A DNA stretch of 64,000 nt from Coxiellaceae bacterium UBA6002 (lineage in GTDB: Bacteria > Pseudomonadota > Gammaproteobacteria > UBA6002), in NCBI GenBank assembly GCA_002429595.1, contig DJAM01000060.1:4667-68666 (forward strand). The letters run 5' to 3'. The notes beneath the pieces were generated by a model. That model made no database searches, was not told the DNA's origin, and worked only from the letters and a program-made list of their open reading frames with translations. Within the stretch, counting starts at the first letter, position 1, and every line of letters starts with the position of its first letter. Shown in pieces: positions 8,744 to 17,450 of the stretch. The position numbers were made by a program, and so were the translations under genes.

Positions 8744-9739
8744 ATGATGAGTATAACGACTGGCATCGTAACAGGACTGCTTGATCAAGTAGATCAGATC
8801 ACTAAATCCTTTACCTTCAATGGGTATAGTGCATTAGTCAGTCATTTCAACCATGAAATTCATCTTGCTGTTGTGATTTATATTGCGATGTTAGGTTGGT
8901 CGGTGATGAATGGCTGGGTTGAAATGTCCGTCAACCATCTTACAAAACATGTTTTGAAAATTGCGATTGCGATTTCCTTAGCGACGCATTGGAGTTTTTT
9001 TAGTTTATTTGTTTATAACGTATTAACGAATGCCCCTAATGAACTATCAAGTGTCTTAACTGGGAGTTTTAGTCATATCTTTATACCAAGTGGAACCTCT
9101 GTGAATGAGGCCCTACAAAACGTATTTGATCAGGGCATGGAGATGGGCGTTGCGACCTGGAGCAATGGAGGAATTAATGCCACTAGTTTTTATTTGTATG
9201 CACTACTTATCTGGCTAGCAACCTTATTCATCGTTGGCATCGCGCTGTTGGAATTTGTGGTTGCTAAATTTGGACTAGCACTGCTCCTGGTATTGGCGCC
9301 TATTTTTTGTCTTTTTTTATTATGGGAGAGCACAAAAGGTCTATTTGAAAGTTGGTTACGGTATGCATTGAGTTTTGCCTTGGTGCCTACATTTGTGACA
9401 GCCGGGTTGATGTTGCTTTTGGCTTTACTTCGAACTGCACTCAACACCATGCAAGCTGCGATAAGCCATGGAGAATATACTTTAGTCCATATAGCCCCTT
9501 TTTTACTCGGCGCAATTGTTGGCATCGGTCTATTACTGAAAGCTGCAAGCATGGCAAGTGGTATCGGTGGGGGTTTGGTGATTAATGTCATGCATGTGGC
9601 ACATTCATTTGCGAATAAGGCAGATCGTTATTCAGGTTTTAACGCGGCAAGGCAATTAGTAAAGCAAAAGGCAGGTCATGTAGGTAAGGAATTTGTGGAT
9701 GGGAGAAAATATCGTTCTATGAATAAGTATCAGCGGTAA
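8744..9739 (+). CDS. lvhB6: T4SS polytopic membrane protein VirB6 (LvhB6)
   Basis: 331 residues with six or more hydrophobic segments and the VirB6/TrbL core: a central loop, FVVAKFGLALLLVLAPIFCLFLLWESTKGLFESWLRYAL split over two helices, and a small cytoplasmic tail rich in basic residues. VirB6 forms part of the inner-membrane channel. ATG 8744 and ATG 8747 are adjacent and either could be used. It follows lvhB5 by 25 bases. In other Lvh loci additional small genes occur around here. None is seen between lvhB6 and lvhB8. Confidence 0.9.
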   Translation: MMSITTGIVTGLLDQVDQITKSFTFNGYSALVSHFNHEIHLAVVIYIAMLGWSVMNGWVEMSVNHLTKHVLKIAIAISLATHWSFFSLFVYNVLTNAPNELSSVLTGSFSHIFIPSGTSVNEALQNVFDQGMEMGVATWSNGGINATSFYLYALLIWLATLFIVGIALLEFVVAKFGLALLLVLAPIFCLFLLWESTKGLFESWLRYALSFALVPTFVTAGLMLLLALLRTALNTMQAAISHGEYTLVHIAPFLLGAIVGIGLLLKAASMASGIGGGLVINVMHVAHSFANKADRYSGFNAARQLVKQKAGHVGKEFVDGRKYRSMNKYQR

Positions 9740-9765
9740 GTCAATAAGAAGGAAGCGTCCTCATT

Positions 9766-10533
9766 ATGAGTATTTTTAAAAAAAACAAAATAGATAGAAA
9801 AGATAAAAAAAATCTTCAGGATGAAAATCCTGTTGATTGCAAGGATAAGAATTACTTCACATCAGCGCAGAGCTGGCACTATGATCGTTATGAGTCACAG
9901 CTCATTCAAGCCAATCGTTGGTTACTCGCATTTTGGATCCAAATCGGAATATCCTTATTGCTCGTATTAAGTCTTGTAGTGTTACTTCCCTTGAAAACAT
10001 TAGTCCCATTGGTTATCCGGCAAAATACGCAAACCCATGAAGTATTTGTAGACAAATTAGATCATGACTATTTGCCACATCAAAATGAAGTTGAAAGTGA
10101 CCTGGTTCGTTATGTGATTTTACGGGAAACCTACTCCAGTGTTGATTTGGCATTGCGTTATAAACAGGTGCTGTTAGAAAGCAACAAAGCCTGTGCAATT
10201 GAATATCAAAAAACTCAAGCCAACACACATTCAGAAAGCCCGGTCAATATCTATGGAGCTGATGGCACCCGTACTATCCACGTAGAAGATGTGGTCTTTT
10301 TAACCAATAAAAACATGAAGGGTAGAGGAAACGAAACTGCTACGAATCTTGCTAAGGTGGATTTTATAAGCACTAATACGATTCACAACCAAACTGTTCA
10401 AAAATATTGGGTAGCAACCATTGCCTGGGAATATCAAGGTACACCTCAGGATAAAGAAGCTGCATGGCATAACTGGAATGGATTTACCATTACTTATTAT
10501 CGTGTTGATCAACGAAATGTAGAGAAAAAATAA
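9766..10533 (+). CDS. lvhB8: T4SS assembly factor VirB8 (LvhB8)
   Basis: 255 residues. The N-terminus is short, lysine-rich and cytoplasmic, followed by SWHYDRYESQL and one membrane helix (about residues 46-75, IGISLLLVLSLVVLLPL). The periplasmic NTF2-like VirB8 domain follows, including VRYVILRETYSSVD and a C-terminal YWVATIAWEYQG strand. VirB8 nucleates channel assembly with VirB6, VirB9 and VirB10. An AAGGAAG site precedes the ATG. The stop codon overlaps the ATG of lvhB9 (TAATG). No VirB7 lipoprotein lies in the 26 bases before it. Confidence 0.92.
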   Translation: MSIFKKNKIDRKDKKNLQDENPVDCKDKNYFTSAQSWHYDRYESQLIQANRWLLAFWIQIGISLLLVLSLVVLLPLKTLVPLVIRQNTQTHEVFVDKLDHDYLPHQNEVESDLVRYVILRETYSSVDLALRYKQVLLESNKACAIEYQKTQANTHSESPVNIYGADGTRTIHVEDVVFLTNKNMKGRGNETATNLAKVDFISTNTIHNQTVQKYWVATIAWEYQGTPQDKEAAWHNWNGFTITYYRVDQRNVEKK

Positions 10534-11303
10534 TGAAATATATTAAAAATAATCCTGTATTCTCAATAGAATTTACCTGTCATTCTTTAATTTTTATATT
10601 AGCGACCTTCCTCGCACAAAACGTTTTTGCAAAGAATGAAACCACTAATCAAGAGCAACAAGTAAAGACAATTCAGTATCAGCCGAATCAAATTATCACA
10701 TTGAAAGGAACACATTTTATAGCCACCAGCCTACAATTTTCAAAAAATGAAAAAATTAAAGGAATTTATATCGGAGATCAAATAGCGTGGACCTATGCTA
10801 TCAATCCTTCAACTCCTTATATCGTATTCTTAAAGCCGACAGTGGATATCTCAGATACCAACATGACTGTAATCACAAATCAACATCTTTATCATTTTCA
10901 TTTATTAGCCAATAAAAATAGAGAATCCGATGATTTACCTATTTACAGTTTGAAATTTGACTATACAACTGAAAAACAAGACTCGAAATCAAGACACCTT
11001 AAATTAAATCCTGTTCGCTCACGCCAGTGTGATTCTGTCGTTAATGATCACATCGTAAATTCAAGTTATTTGTTGAGTGGATCAAAATCTATCCTTCCAA
11101 GACATGTATATGATGATGGCAGGTTTACTTATTTTGAATTTTCAGACAAAGCTGACATTCCTGCTATTTTTAAGTGGGAAGATGATCATGAAAAATTAAT
11201 CAATACCCAAATTCAAGGTAATACAGTGATAGCAAAGTGCACCGCTAATAAATTTATATTACAGAAAAATGAAGAAAAAGCATGGGCTGAAAACAAATAT
11301 TAA
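10533..11303 (+). CDS. lvhB9: T4SS outer-complex protein VirB9 (LvhB9)
   Basis: 256 residues. An N-terminal signal peptide (hydrophobic SLIFILATFLAQNVFA) is followed by an N-domain containing IYIGDQIAWTYAINPS and a C-terminal beta-domain with HVYDDGRFTYFEFSDKADIP, typical of VirB9/TraO. VirB9 builds the core complex with VirB7 and VirB10. No VirB7-like lipoprotein is visible in this operon, so the stabilising partner may be missing, encoded elsewhere or too divergent to see. It overlaps lvhB8 by one base and is followed by lvhB10 after 15 bases. Confidence 0.9.
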   Translation: MKYIKNNPVFSIEFTCHSLIFILATFLAQNVFAKNETTNQEQQVKTIQYQPNQIITLKGTHFIATSLQFSKNEKIKGIYIGDQIAWTYAINPSTPYIVFLKPTVDISDTNMTVITNQHLYHFHLLANKNRESDDLPIYSLKFDYTTEKQDSKSRHLKLNPVRSRQCDSVVNDHIVNSSYLLSGSKSILPRHVYDDGRFTYFEFSDKADIPAIFKWEDDHEKLINTQIQGNTVIAKCTANKFILQKNEEKAWAENKY

Positions 11304-11318
11304 TAAGGTAGAGATGCA

Positions 11319-12422
11319 ATGAATGATCAAAAAGAATCAGAATTAAATAAAGAAGATACTGGTATCGAAATTCCAGCATTGACATCAAAGCCTAAAAAAG
11401 TACTGTTTGGAATTTTAATGGGGCTTTTTATAGCTTATTTGTTAGTCAACATTTTTTGGGATAAACCTAAGAAAGAAGCGATCAAAAATCAAAATGACGT
11501 TACAACTGACGTTAATTTTTATCCTGTCCCTAAAATTCAAGATAGCCATGATGAAAAAGTAAGGAGTATAAGTCTTGAGAAACCCATACTAGCTAATAAT
11601 GCAATTGAAGAAAATCCAGAAACAAAATTAATGATGCTAAGGCAACACGCTCCAATTCAGATGTTCATGGCAGAACCAGAGAAAATTCAAATGCAACAAG
11701 TCGAGGGTAGAAACGTAGACAACCAAACACTGACAGATATCCCAAAAATTAATACCCCTTCGAACAGTGAAACAAGCTCCTACAGCGCAAATACTAGCAT
11801 CGACAGCGGTAGCAATAACAACCCATCACTTGATTCATCTAACGACAAGAACGGTCAAGTCATTCAATTAAAGCACCAAGATTGGCTTCTTCTAGAGGGA
11901 ACTATTATTCCAGGGATCTTACAGACCGCGCTTCATTCTGATTTGTCAGGCAACCTCAAAGCACAGGTGACTGAAGATGTCTATGCAAGTAGAGGTCATC
12001 GTATTTTGATTCCAAAAGGATCTATGCTTTTGGGTCATTATTCAGGCAATACGAGTCAACAGCAAAGCAGAATATTTGTTGTATGGACTCGAATTATTCG
12101 CTCCGATGGTGTCAGCATTAAATTACAAGCAGAAGGTACCGATGAATTAGGTCAAGCAGGCCTTTCGGGTAATGTGAATCATCATTATATAGCACGTTTT
12201 GGACAGGCATCACTGTTGAGTTTATTGGGCGCTGGCATTGCCAGTAGTCAAATTTCTCCAAGTGAAAGTTACAGTCTGGCATTGGCAAGTAGCTTTACTG
12301 CAACGAGTAAGGAGTCTTTGCAAGATTCAACGCATGTAAAACCTACCATTACCATCAAAGCAGGAACACCAGTTGCAGTCTATGTTAACCAAGACATTTC
12401 GTTTTATGGTAAGCTCAATTAG
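11319..12422 (+). CDS. lvhB10: T4SS core channel protein VirB10 (LvhB10)
   Basis: 367 residues. A short cytoplasmic N-terminus is followed by one membrane helix (about residues 28-46, LFGILMGLFIAYLLVNIFW), then a low-complexity Ser/Asn-rich periplasmic linker (about 130-180). The TrbI/VirB10 domain starts near residue 190 (LLLEGTIIPGILQTALHSD, DVYASRGHRILIPKGS, then FVVWTRIIRSDG). This spans both membranes and senses ATPase activity. An AAGGTAGAG ribosome site is present. Normal length for the family. Confidence 0.93.
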   Translation: MNDQKESELNKEDTGIEIPALTSKPKKVLFGILMGLFIAYLLVNIFWDKPKKEAIKNQNDVTTDVNFYPVPKIQDSHDEKVRSISLEKPILANNAIEENPETKLMMLRQHAPIQMFMAEPEKIQMQQVEGRNVDNQTLTDIPKINTPSNSETSSYSANTSIDSGSNNNPSLDSSNDKNGQVIQLKHQDWLLLEGTIIPGILQTALHSDLSGNLKAQVTEDVYASRGHRILIPKGSMLLGHYSGNTSQQQSRIFVVWTRIIRSDGVSIKLQAEGTDELGQAGLSGNVNHHYIARFGQASLLSLLGAGIASSQISPSESYSLALASSFTATSKESLQDSTHVKPTITIKAGTPVAVYVNQDISFYGKLN

Positions 12423-12428
12423 GACTTC

Positions 12429-13418
12429 ATGATGACAAATAATACGCAAGCTTTATTTGAGTATCTAAAGCCTCTCCAGCCTTTTCTTTCTGACCCATCG
12501 ATCAGCGAAATTTCAATTAATGAACCTGGGCGCCTATTTGCTGAAAAAAAGGGCGAGATGATTGAATATCAATTAGATGATCTTTCATATTATCACTTAC
12601 GGGGTTTAGCTGATTTAATAGCACGTTTTTATGGTCATATCTTAAATGAGCAATCACCGCTTTTATCTGCAACATTACCCAGTGGCCATCGTATTCAAGT
12701 GGTTATACCGCCAGCTTGCGAACAACATAAAATCGTGATGTCTCTTAGAAAGACTGTAACGAGTCAACTTACCCTAGATGATTTTGTCAATTGTGGTGCA
12801 TTTGATACCACAAAGACCTGCTATTTAAAACAATATCCAAAAAATAGTATGCTAGAAGAAGATGCTTATTTAGTCGAACTGTTTCAAAAGTTAAACTATG
12901 TCTCATTCCTCAAGCAAGCTATTCTATTAAAAAAAAATATTATCATCTCGGGTGGTACCAGTTCAGGTAAAACGACATTGCTGAGTGCTTGTTTACAAGA
13001 AGTTCCTTCAAATGAGCGCATAATTACGTTAGAAGATGTACGTGAAATTAAAATCCCTCATCAAAATGCTGCTCATCTGCTTTCATCTCATGTGTCGTTA
13101 CAGAAGCTAATTGAAGTGTCTCTTCGGTTACGACCAGATCGCATCATCATTGGTGAGATTCGAGGTCAAGAAGTGATTGATTTTTGTCATGCAAATCAAA
13201 GCGGTCATAGTGGTAGTTTAGCTAGCATTCATGCTGATCATCCAGCACAAGTGTTTGATCGAGTCGTGCAGCTCATGAGGCGATATTCCAGTAATACGCT
13301 AACGAGAGAGGATATTTTAATAGATTGGATTAACTTGATCGATATCATTGTGCAAATGAAGCGTGAAAAGGGTAAACGAATGATATCGCAAATTTACTTT
13401 TCTTATGCATCTCCTTGA
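12429..13418 (+). CDS. lvhB11: T4SS traffic ATPase VirB11 (LvhB11)
   Basis: 329 residues. The N-terminal domain begins YLKPLQPFLSDPSISEISIN, as in the GspE/VirB11 family. Walker A is ISGGTSSGKTTLLS near residue 175, followed by the Asp box ITLEDVREI and the Walker B-like region LRPDRIIIGEIRGQE. The His box is SGHSGSLASIHAD. The hexameric ATPase energises pilus biogenesis and substrate transfer. Two adjacent ATGs (12429, 12432) share one AGGA site; the second has better spacing. A 25-residue insertion-like stretch (about 125-155) precedes the Walker domain. Confidence 0.95.
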   Translation: MMTNNTQALFEYLKPLQPFLSDPSISEISINEPGRLFAEKKGEMIEYQLDDLSYYHLRGLADLIARFYGHILNEQSPLLSATLPSGHRIQVVIPPACEQHKIVMSLRKTVTSQLTLDDFVNCGAFDTTKTCYLKQYPKNSMLEEDAYLVELFQKLNYVSFLKQAILLKKNIIISGGTSSGKTTLLSACLQEVPSNERIITLEDVREIKIPHQNAAHLLSSHVSLQKLIEVSLRLRPDRIIIGEIRGQEVIDFCHANQSGHSGSLASIHADHPAQVFDRVVQLMRRYSSNTLTREDILIDWINLIDIIVQMKREKGKRMISQIYFSYASP

Positions 13419-13446
13419 ACAAATTAGTTAATGCTGAAACAAAACA

Positions 13447-15054
13447 ATGAAATCATTTTTAAAAACGAATTCTTTGAAAATATGTTTATATTTTGTATTA
13501 GGTAATGCACTACTTTATGTTCTGTTATTAGTCAGTGATACTATTTTGTCAGCCTTGATGCACTTACCGTCCTCTCATAATAGCCCTTGGCATTTATATC
13601 AAACCTGGCAGTACTATCATAATGACTCACAAATAGTTCCAAAACTTATTTTTTCAATGATAGCTCCCTTTGGGCTCATGGGTATTGGAGTAACTGTATA
13701 TTTTCAAAATCGAATTCCAACTATTTATGGTAATGCTCACTTCGCAACACACGGGGAGGCACGAAGGGCAGGACTTTTTGCTAGCCAAGGCATCTTGCTT
13801 GGAAAAAAATGGGGTCGCTATCTATGTATAGGTGGGCATGAACATGTGATGGTGTTCGCACCTTCAGGTAGTGGTAAAACACGGGGCATTTCGATACCTA
13901 ACCTTTTGACGTGGCAAGACTCCATTATTTGTAATGATATTAAGTTAGAGCTTTATAACAACACATCCCAATTTCGAGAAAAACATGGGCAGAAATGTTA
14001 TTTGTGGAATCCAGGTAGCCAGGAAGGCAAGACCCATCGTTATAATCCTTTAGATTTAATCGAAAAAGATTCCAACACCCGTATTGATGATGCTCAAAAG
14101 ATTGCCAGCATTTTTATTCCTGATAATCCACGCACTGATCCAATCTGGTATACATTACCGCGTACCTTGTTTGTCGCACTGATTTTATATGTCTTAGATA
14201 CCCCTGAAATTCCAAAAACGATTGGTGCAATTATCAGGCTAGTCAAAAGTTCCCCTAATTTTATCGATTTATTGCTGGATATTTTAAGTGACCGCACTGA
14301 TTTAGACCCAGTGTGTCGCAACAATTTTCATTTGTTCTTACAACTGCCTGAGAAAACACAAGGCAGTCTATTAGCCGCATTTCTTTCTCATTTTGAATTA
14401 TTCGATAATAGTTTAATTGATGAGGCAACCTCAATCAGCGATTTCGATATAAGAGACTTGCGTAAAGAGCGCATGACCATTTATGTGGGTATTACCAATG
14501 ATAATTTGATACGGTTAGCTCCTCTCATTTCGGTATTCTATCAACAAGTCATCGATGTCTTGATGCGACAAGAACCTGGTATTGATGAGCCTTATTCTGT
14601 TTTATTTTTAATGGATGAATTTGCAGCCTTGAGAAAAATGGATAGCTTTGAAAAAAATCTGGGGTTATTTCGATCCTATCATCTTCGCATGTTGACGATA
14701 GTTCAAGACCTTTCACAATTAAGAAGAGAATATGGGGAAGAAGGCGCTAAAATATTTGTAAACTCAAAAGTTAAGGTAGCGCTCACTCAAAATGATTTAG
14801 AAACAGCCAAGTGGATTAGTAATATGATTGGTGAAAAAACTATTAGAATGAAGAATAGTAGTCGTCAAAGTCAGCATTTTTTTAATACAACAGAATCTTC
14901 AACTCTCATTGGACAACCATTATTGACTACTCAAGATGTTTTACAACTTTCGCATAAGAAGTCGATTTTAATGGTCGAAGGACATGCTCCTCTTCTAGCA
15001 GAAAAATTATGCTGGGATAAAGAAAAATCAATATGTAAGAGAGTCATTACTTGA
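13447..15054 (+). CDS. lvhD4: T4SS coupling protein VirD4 (LvhD4)
   Basis: 535 residues. Two N-terminal membrane helices (about 8-35 and 60-85) are followed by the TraG/VirD4 domain: GNAHFATHGEARRAGL, a Walker A loop MVFAPSGSGKTRGISIPNLL near residue 138, and Walker B LFLMDEFAALRKM near residue 387. The IVQDLSQLRREYG glutamine motif follows. The coupling protein docks the relaxase-DNA complex to the channel. It is somewhat shorter than Ti VirD4 at the C-terminus. It is the last gene of the secretion operon. No ribosome site is obvious at ATG 13447. Confidence 0.93.
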   Translation: MKSFLKTNSLKICLYFVLGNALLYVLLLVSDTILSALMHLPSSHNSPWHLYQTWQYYHNDSQIVPKLIFSMIAPFGLMGIGVTVYFQNRIPTIYGNAHFATHGEARRAGLFASQGILLGKKWGRYLCIGGHEHVMVFAPSGSGKTRGISIPNLLTWQDSIICNDIKLELYNNTSQFREKHGQKCYLWNPGSQEGKTHRYNPLDLIEKDSNTRIDDAQKIASIFIPDNPRTDPIWYTLPRTLFVALILYVLDTPEIPKTIGAIIRLVKSSPNFIDLLLDILSDRTDLDPVCRNNFHLFLQLPEKTQGSLLAAFLSHFELFDNSLIDEATSISDFDIRDLRKERMTIYVGITNDNLIRLAPLISVFYQQVIDVLMRQEPGIDEPYSVLFLMDEFAALRKMDSFEKNLGLFRSYHLRMLTIVQDLSQLRREYGEEGAKIFVNSKVKVALTQNDLETAKWISNMIGEKTIRMKNSSRQSQHFFNTTESSTLIGQPLLTTQDVLQLSHKKSILMVEGHAPLLAEKLCWDKEKSICKRVIT

Positions 15055-15160
15055 TTGGTTTAATTTAATCGGACACGAGAAAATTGATGTTGTCCTAACT
15101 GCTAAAGCATTTCTAAAAGGGGTACCCCTAATTTCTTTAGAGCAGATTTTATAAATGGTG
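15055..15160. other. Gap after T4SS operon with 12-bp palindrome
   Basis: This short interval separates the secretion operon from the convergent cargo genes. It contains a perfect palindrome AGGGGTACCCCT at 15118-15129. One reading frame (15073-15153) spells a short peptide ending LTAKAFLKGVPLISLEQIL before a stop, which could be the tail of a lost gene. No T-run follows the palindrome closely, so it is not a convincing intrinsic terminator. It may be a recombination scar or protein-binding site. Confidence 0.3.
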
Positions 15161-15667
15161 TCATATTTGATGCTTATGAGCTGGTTGAGCAATTTCTTCT
15201 TGATGGGGAAGAGACATGACGCCCAATCCATAGCGGTAAACAAGTTCTCCACCATGCCATGCGGTTGATATTAATAGGCCTTGAACGATTAGCAAAGCAA
15301 TGATGAATACTAATGTATTGGCCTTATTTTTAAGATGACGCCAAACAGACCAACAAGCCATAAGAATAATACCTACTGCACTAAGTATTGCCCAATTGCG
15401 GTGTTCAATCATGGCTATGTGAGAGACAGCGTCATGTTTTACCGTGTTATATGCATAAAAACCTGCAATTACCGTTGCAATAGTTATAACTGCTGTCAGC
15501 CACAAACACCACCGAGCTACTATCTCAAATTCTGATACCCGTATTTTCGATATTCGTTTGCTAAGTGGAAACAAATAGGATAATAAATAAAATAGAACGC
15601 TTGCTGTAAACAGTGCGATGGTAAAATGCACAAAGATAGGATGCCAATTTGGAAGGATCTCGATCAT
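15161..15667 (-). CDS. DUF2231 four-helix membrane protein
   Basis: 168 residues starting MIEILPNWHPIFVHFTIALF, the diagnostic start of DUF2231 proteins. Four hydrophobic segments follow, and histidines sit near the ends of the helices (HPIFVHF at the start, AMIEHRNW in the middle, and AWHGGELVYRYG near the end). These are consistent with a heme- or metal-binding membrane protein, but the function is not established. The start at 15667 is preferred over 15703 because an AAAGGA site lies upstream and the family motif begins there. It stands alone, convergent with lvhD4, and is followed upstream by a CBS-domain gene on the same strand. Confidence 0.75.
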   Translation of the reverse strand: MIEILPNWHPIFVHFTIALFTASVLFYLLSYLFPLSKRISKIRVSEFEIVARWCLWLTAVITIATVIAGFYAYNTVKHDAVSHIAMIEHRNWAILSAVGIILMACWSVWRHLKNKANTLVFIIALLIVQGLLISTAWHGGELVYRYGLGVMSLPHQEEIAQPAHKHQI

Positions 15668-15752
15668 TTTTTTTAAATCCTTTTTGTAAAAACTTAAGAC
15701 CAAAAAATAAATAAAGTTGCATCCTCAGAGAAATTGCATGTATCGTATAGCT

Positions 15753-16190
15753 TTATGCTGCTTTCTTAAATCGCTTTTGTTTTGAAACAGCTTCAATAAT
15801 CTGTGAATCTATTTCATGATCTTCGCATCGAGTTGCAATGTCCCCTAACGAAACCACACCTGACACACGCTTATTTTTATCAAGTACAATCAAGCGTCGA
15901 ATTTGTTTTTGGCACATTTTTTCTGCTGCACTATTGATCTTGTCCTCTTCAAAAACATGATAACATTGAGAAGTCAAAATCTCTCTTACGGGTGTTGTTG
16001 CGGGATTTTTGCCGTTGGGAATTGCTCGTAGTGCTATATCACGATCAGTTACTACGCCTACAATTTTTCCGTTTTCAGTGATTGGAATAAAACCGCAATC
16101 TAACCTTTTCATTTCTTCGACTACTTTTGTAATAGGGGTATTAGGTGTTAGCGATTTTGGATTCTTGGTCATAATTTCTTTTACTAACAT
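15753..16190 (-). CDS. CBS-domain pair protein
   Basis: 145 residues made of two CBS domains: MLVKEIMTKNPKSLTPNTPI, DCGFIPITENGKIVGVVTDRD (first, residues 1-60), then VREILTSQCYHVFEEDKINS and LIVLDKNKRVSGVVSLGDIA (second, about 72-132). CBS pairs bind adenine nucleotides and act as energy or stress sensors. Stand-alone proteins of this type are common next to universal stress proteins, as here. A nucleotide-binding regulatory role is likely, but the partner is unknown. Confidence 0.88.
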   Translation of the reverse strand: MLVKEIMTKNPKSLTPNTPITKVVEEMKRLDCGFIPITENGKIVGVVTDRDIALRAIPNGKNPATTPVREILTSQCYHVFEEDKINSAAEKMCQKQIRRLIVLDKNKRVSGVVSLGDIATRCEDHEIDSQIIEAVSKQKRFKKAA

Positions 16191-16378
16191 AGTTGTTCAC
16201 CTTAAATTGGAAAGATAGTTTTAGTATAGTAACTAAAATGTATTTTCTATCGGTCTTTCTCCTTGTTGAACGTGAAAAAACGAGCGTTTAGCAGTCGAGT
16301 ACAGCCTATAAAAACAATAAAACAAATAGAAGCTCGGACTATACTTTTATCTGTAAGATGAAACAGAGGAGTAAGCAT

Positions 16379-16630
16379 ATGATTTTCCTTTTGGATATCG
16401 CTGTTGCTTCGTTACTGATTGCGTTTGGCTTTGGTATTGCTTTAGTCGTTTGGGCCAATAGAAATCAGGGTGTGGGTATAGGGCTGACTAAAGTAGGTGG
16501 TTATATCATTATGCTTTCTGCCATATTAGGACTTTTATGCAGTCTTTATTATGGATTTAAATATTGGGGTGAGGATCTTTATAAGGTCCCTGGTATGCCT
16601 GTACCCCAGGTCCTGATGCATAATAAATAA
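16379..16630 (+). CDS. Small two-helix membrane protein (first of a pair)
   Basis: 83 residues with two membrane helices: IAVASLLIAFGFGIALVVWA and YIIMLSAILGLLCSLYYGFKY. ATG 16379 is chosen over 16358 because GAGGAG lies 6 bases before it. It is paralogous to 18110-18364: both have (A/S)FGxGIxLxxWxxRNxG, a GLTKVGG/QLAKVVG linker, then a second helix ending CS(L/T)YYxxKYWxE and a proline-containing tail. Function unknown. The two copies bracket a universal stress protein, a DUF2933 protein and an ICMT-like methyltransferase, suggesting local duplication in one stress operon. Confidence 0.75.
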   Translation: MIFLLDIAVASLLIAFGFGIALVVWANRNQGVGIGLTKVGGYIIMLSAILGLLCSLYYGFKYWGEDLYKVPGMPVPQVLMHNK

Positions 16631-16691
16631 CTAACCTATGGAAAAAGCTTTGTGATGATATTACCGGTATTAAAAAAGAGATAAGAGATTT

Positions 16692-17126
16692 ATGACTTAT
16701 AAAAATATCTTGTTTGCTGTAGATTTGCATCCTGCTTGCCAGGATATTACAACAAAAACTGCAGTTCAAGTTGCGAAAAAAACCAATGCCAAACTGTATG
16801 TCATTCACGCAATTGAACCACTCCATGCCTATAGTGTGGCAGAAGCTTATCCTATGATTGAAGAAATTGAAGAGAAAATAGAAAACGAAGTGAGAGGAAC
16901 CTTACGTAAATTAGGCGAGAAATATGGTATTTCACCTTCTGAGCAATTGATTGAAACAGGCCCGCCGGTAGCGGTTATTTTAGAGAAAGCAAAAAAACTC
17001 AATGTGGATCTTATCATCGTAGGTAGCCATGGTCGTCATGGCATTCGTTTATTACTAGGTTCAACGGCAAATGCTGTTATCCATTTGGCGCAATGTGATG
17101 TTTTAGCTGTACGCGTGAAAGAGTAA
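16692..17126 (+). CDS. Universal stress protein (UspA family), first copy
   Basis: 144 residues with the UspA fold: MTYKNILFAVDLHP at the start and the ATP-binding signature IVGSHGRHGIRLLLGSTAN near residue 110-128 (G-2x-G-9x-G-S/T). It ends with CDVLAVRVKE. ATP-binding Usp proteins modulate survival under stress. It follows a small membrane protein by 61 bases in a plus-strand cluster. A second, more divergent Usp lies at 26468-26890 in the copper ATPase operon. Confidence 0.93.
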   Translation: MTYKNILFAVDLHPACQDITTKTAVQVAKKTNAKLYVIHAIEPLHAYSVAEAYPMIEEIEEKIENEVRGTLRKLGEKYGISPSEQLIETGPPVAVILEKAKKLNVDLIIVGSHGRHGIRLLLGSTANAVIHLAQCDVLAVRVKE

Positions 17127-17168
17127 GAGCAAAAAACCCATTTGATAATATGCTATATTACTAGCATT

Positions 17169-17447
17169 ATGGAAAGCAAACAGGACCAACATTCTCATTC
17201 GAATAACCAAGGAAAGTCCTGGTCATCTTCTTTGCGTAATCTTATCCTCCTTGCCATTTTTATTATTATCGGCTACTACCTCATTACTGAGCACAGGGCG
17301 CATGTTGCAGGCTTTTTTGCTGTATTTCCCTGGTGGATACTCTTGTTCTTGTTATGTCCACTGATGCATTTTTTTCATGGCGGACATGGGCAACATGGAA
17401 AACATGACGAAAAAAAAGATGAAAAATCTCCTGAGGAAGAGGATTAA
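17169..17447 (+). CDS. DUF2933 small membrane protein
   Basis: 92 residues: a polar His/Gln/Ser-rich N-terminus, two close membrane helices (NLILLAIFIIIGYYLITEHR and FFAVFPWWILLFLLCPLMHFF), then a HGGHGQHGKHDEKKDEK tail. This matches DUF2933 proteins, commonly found beside copper and other metal resistance genes. The ATG at 17169 is used because the TTG at 17142 is less likely. The gene is followed after 3 bases by the ICMT-like gene. The His-rich tail could bind metal ions, which is inference. Confidence 0.75.
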   Translation: MESKQDQHSHSNNQGKSWSSSLRNLILLAIFIIIGYYLITEHRAHVAGFFAVFPWWILLFLLCPLMHFFHGGHGQHGKHDEKKDEKSPEEED

Positions 17448-17450
17448 GCT

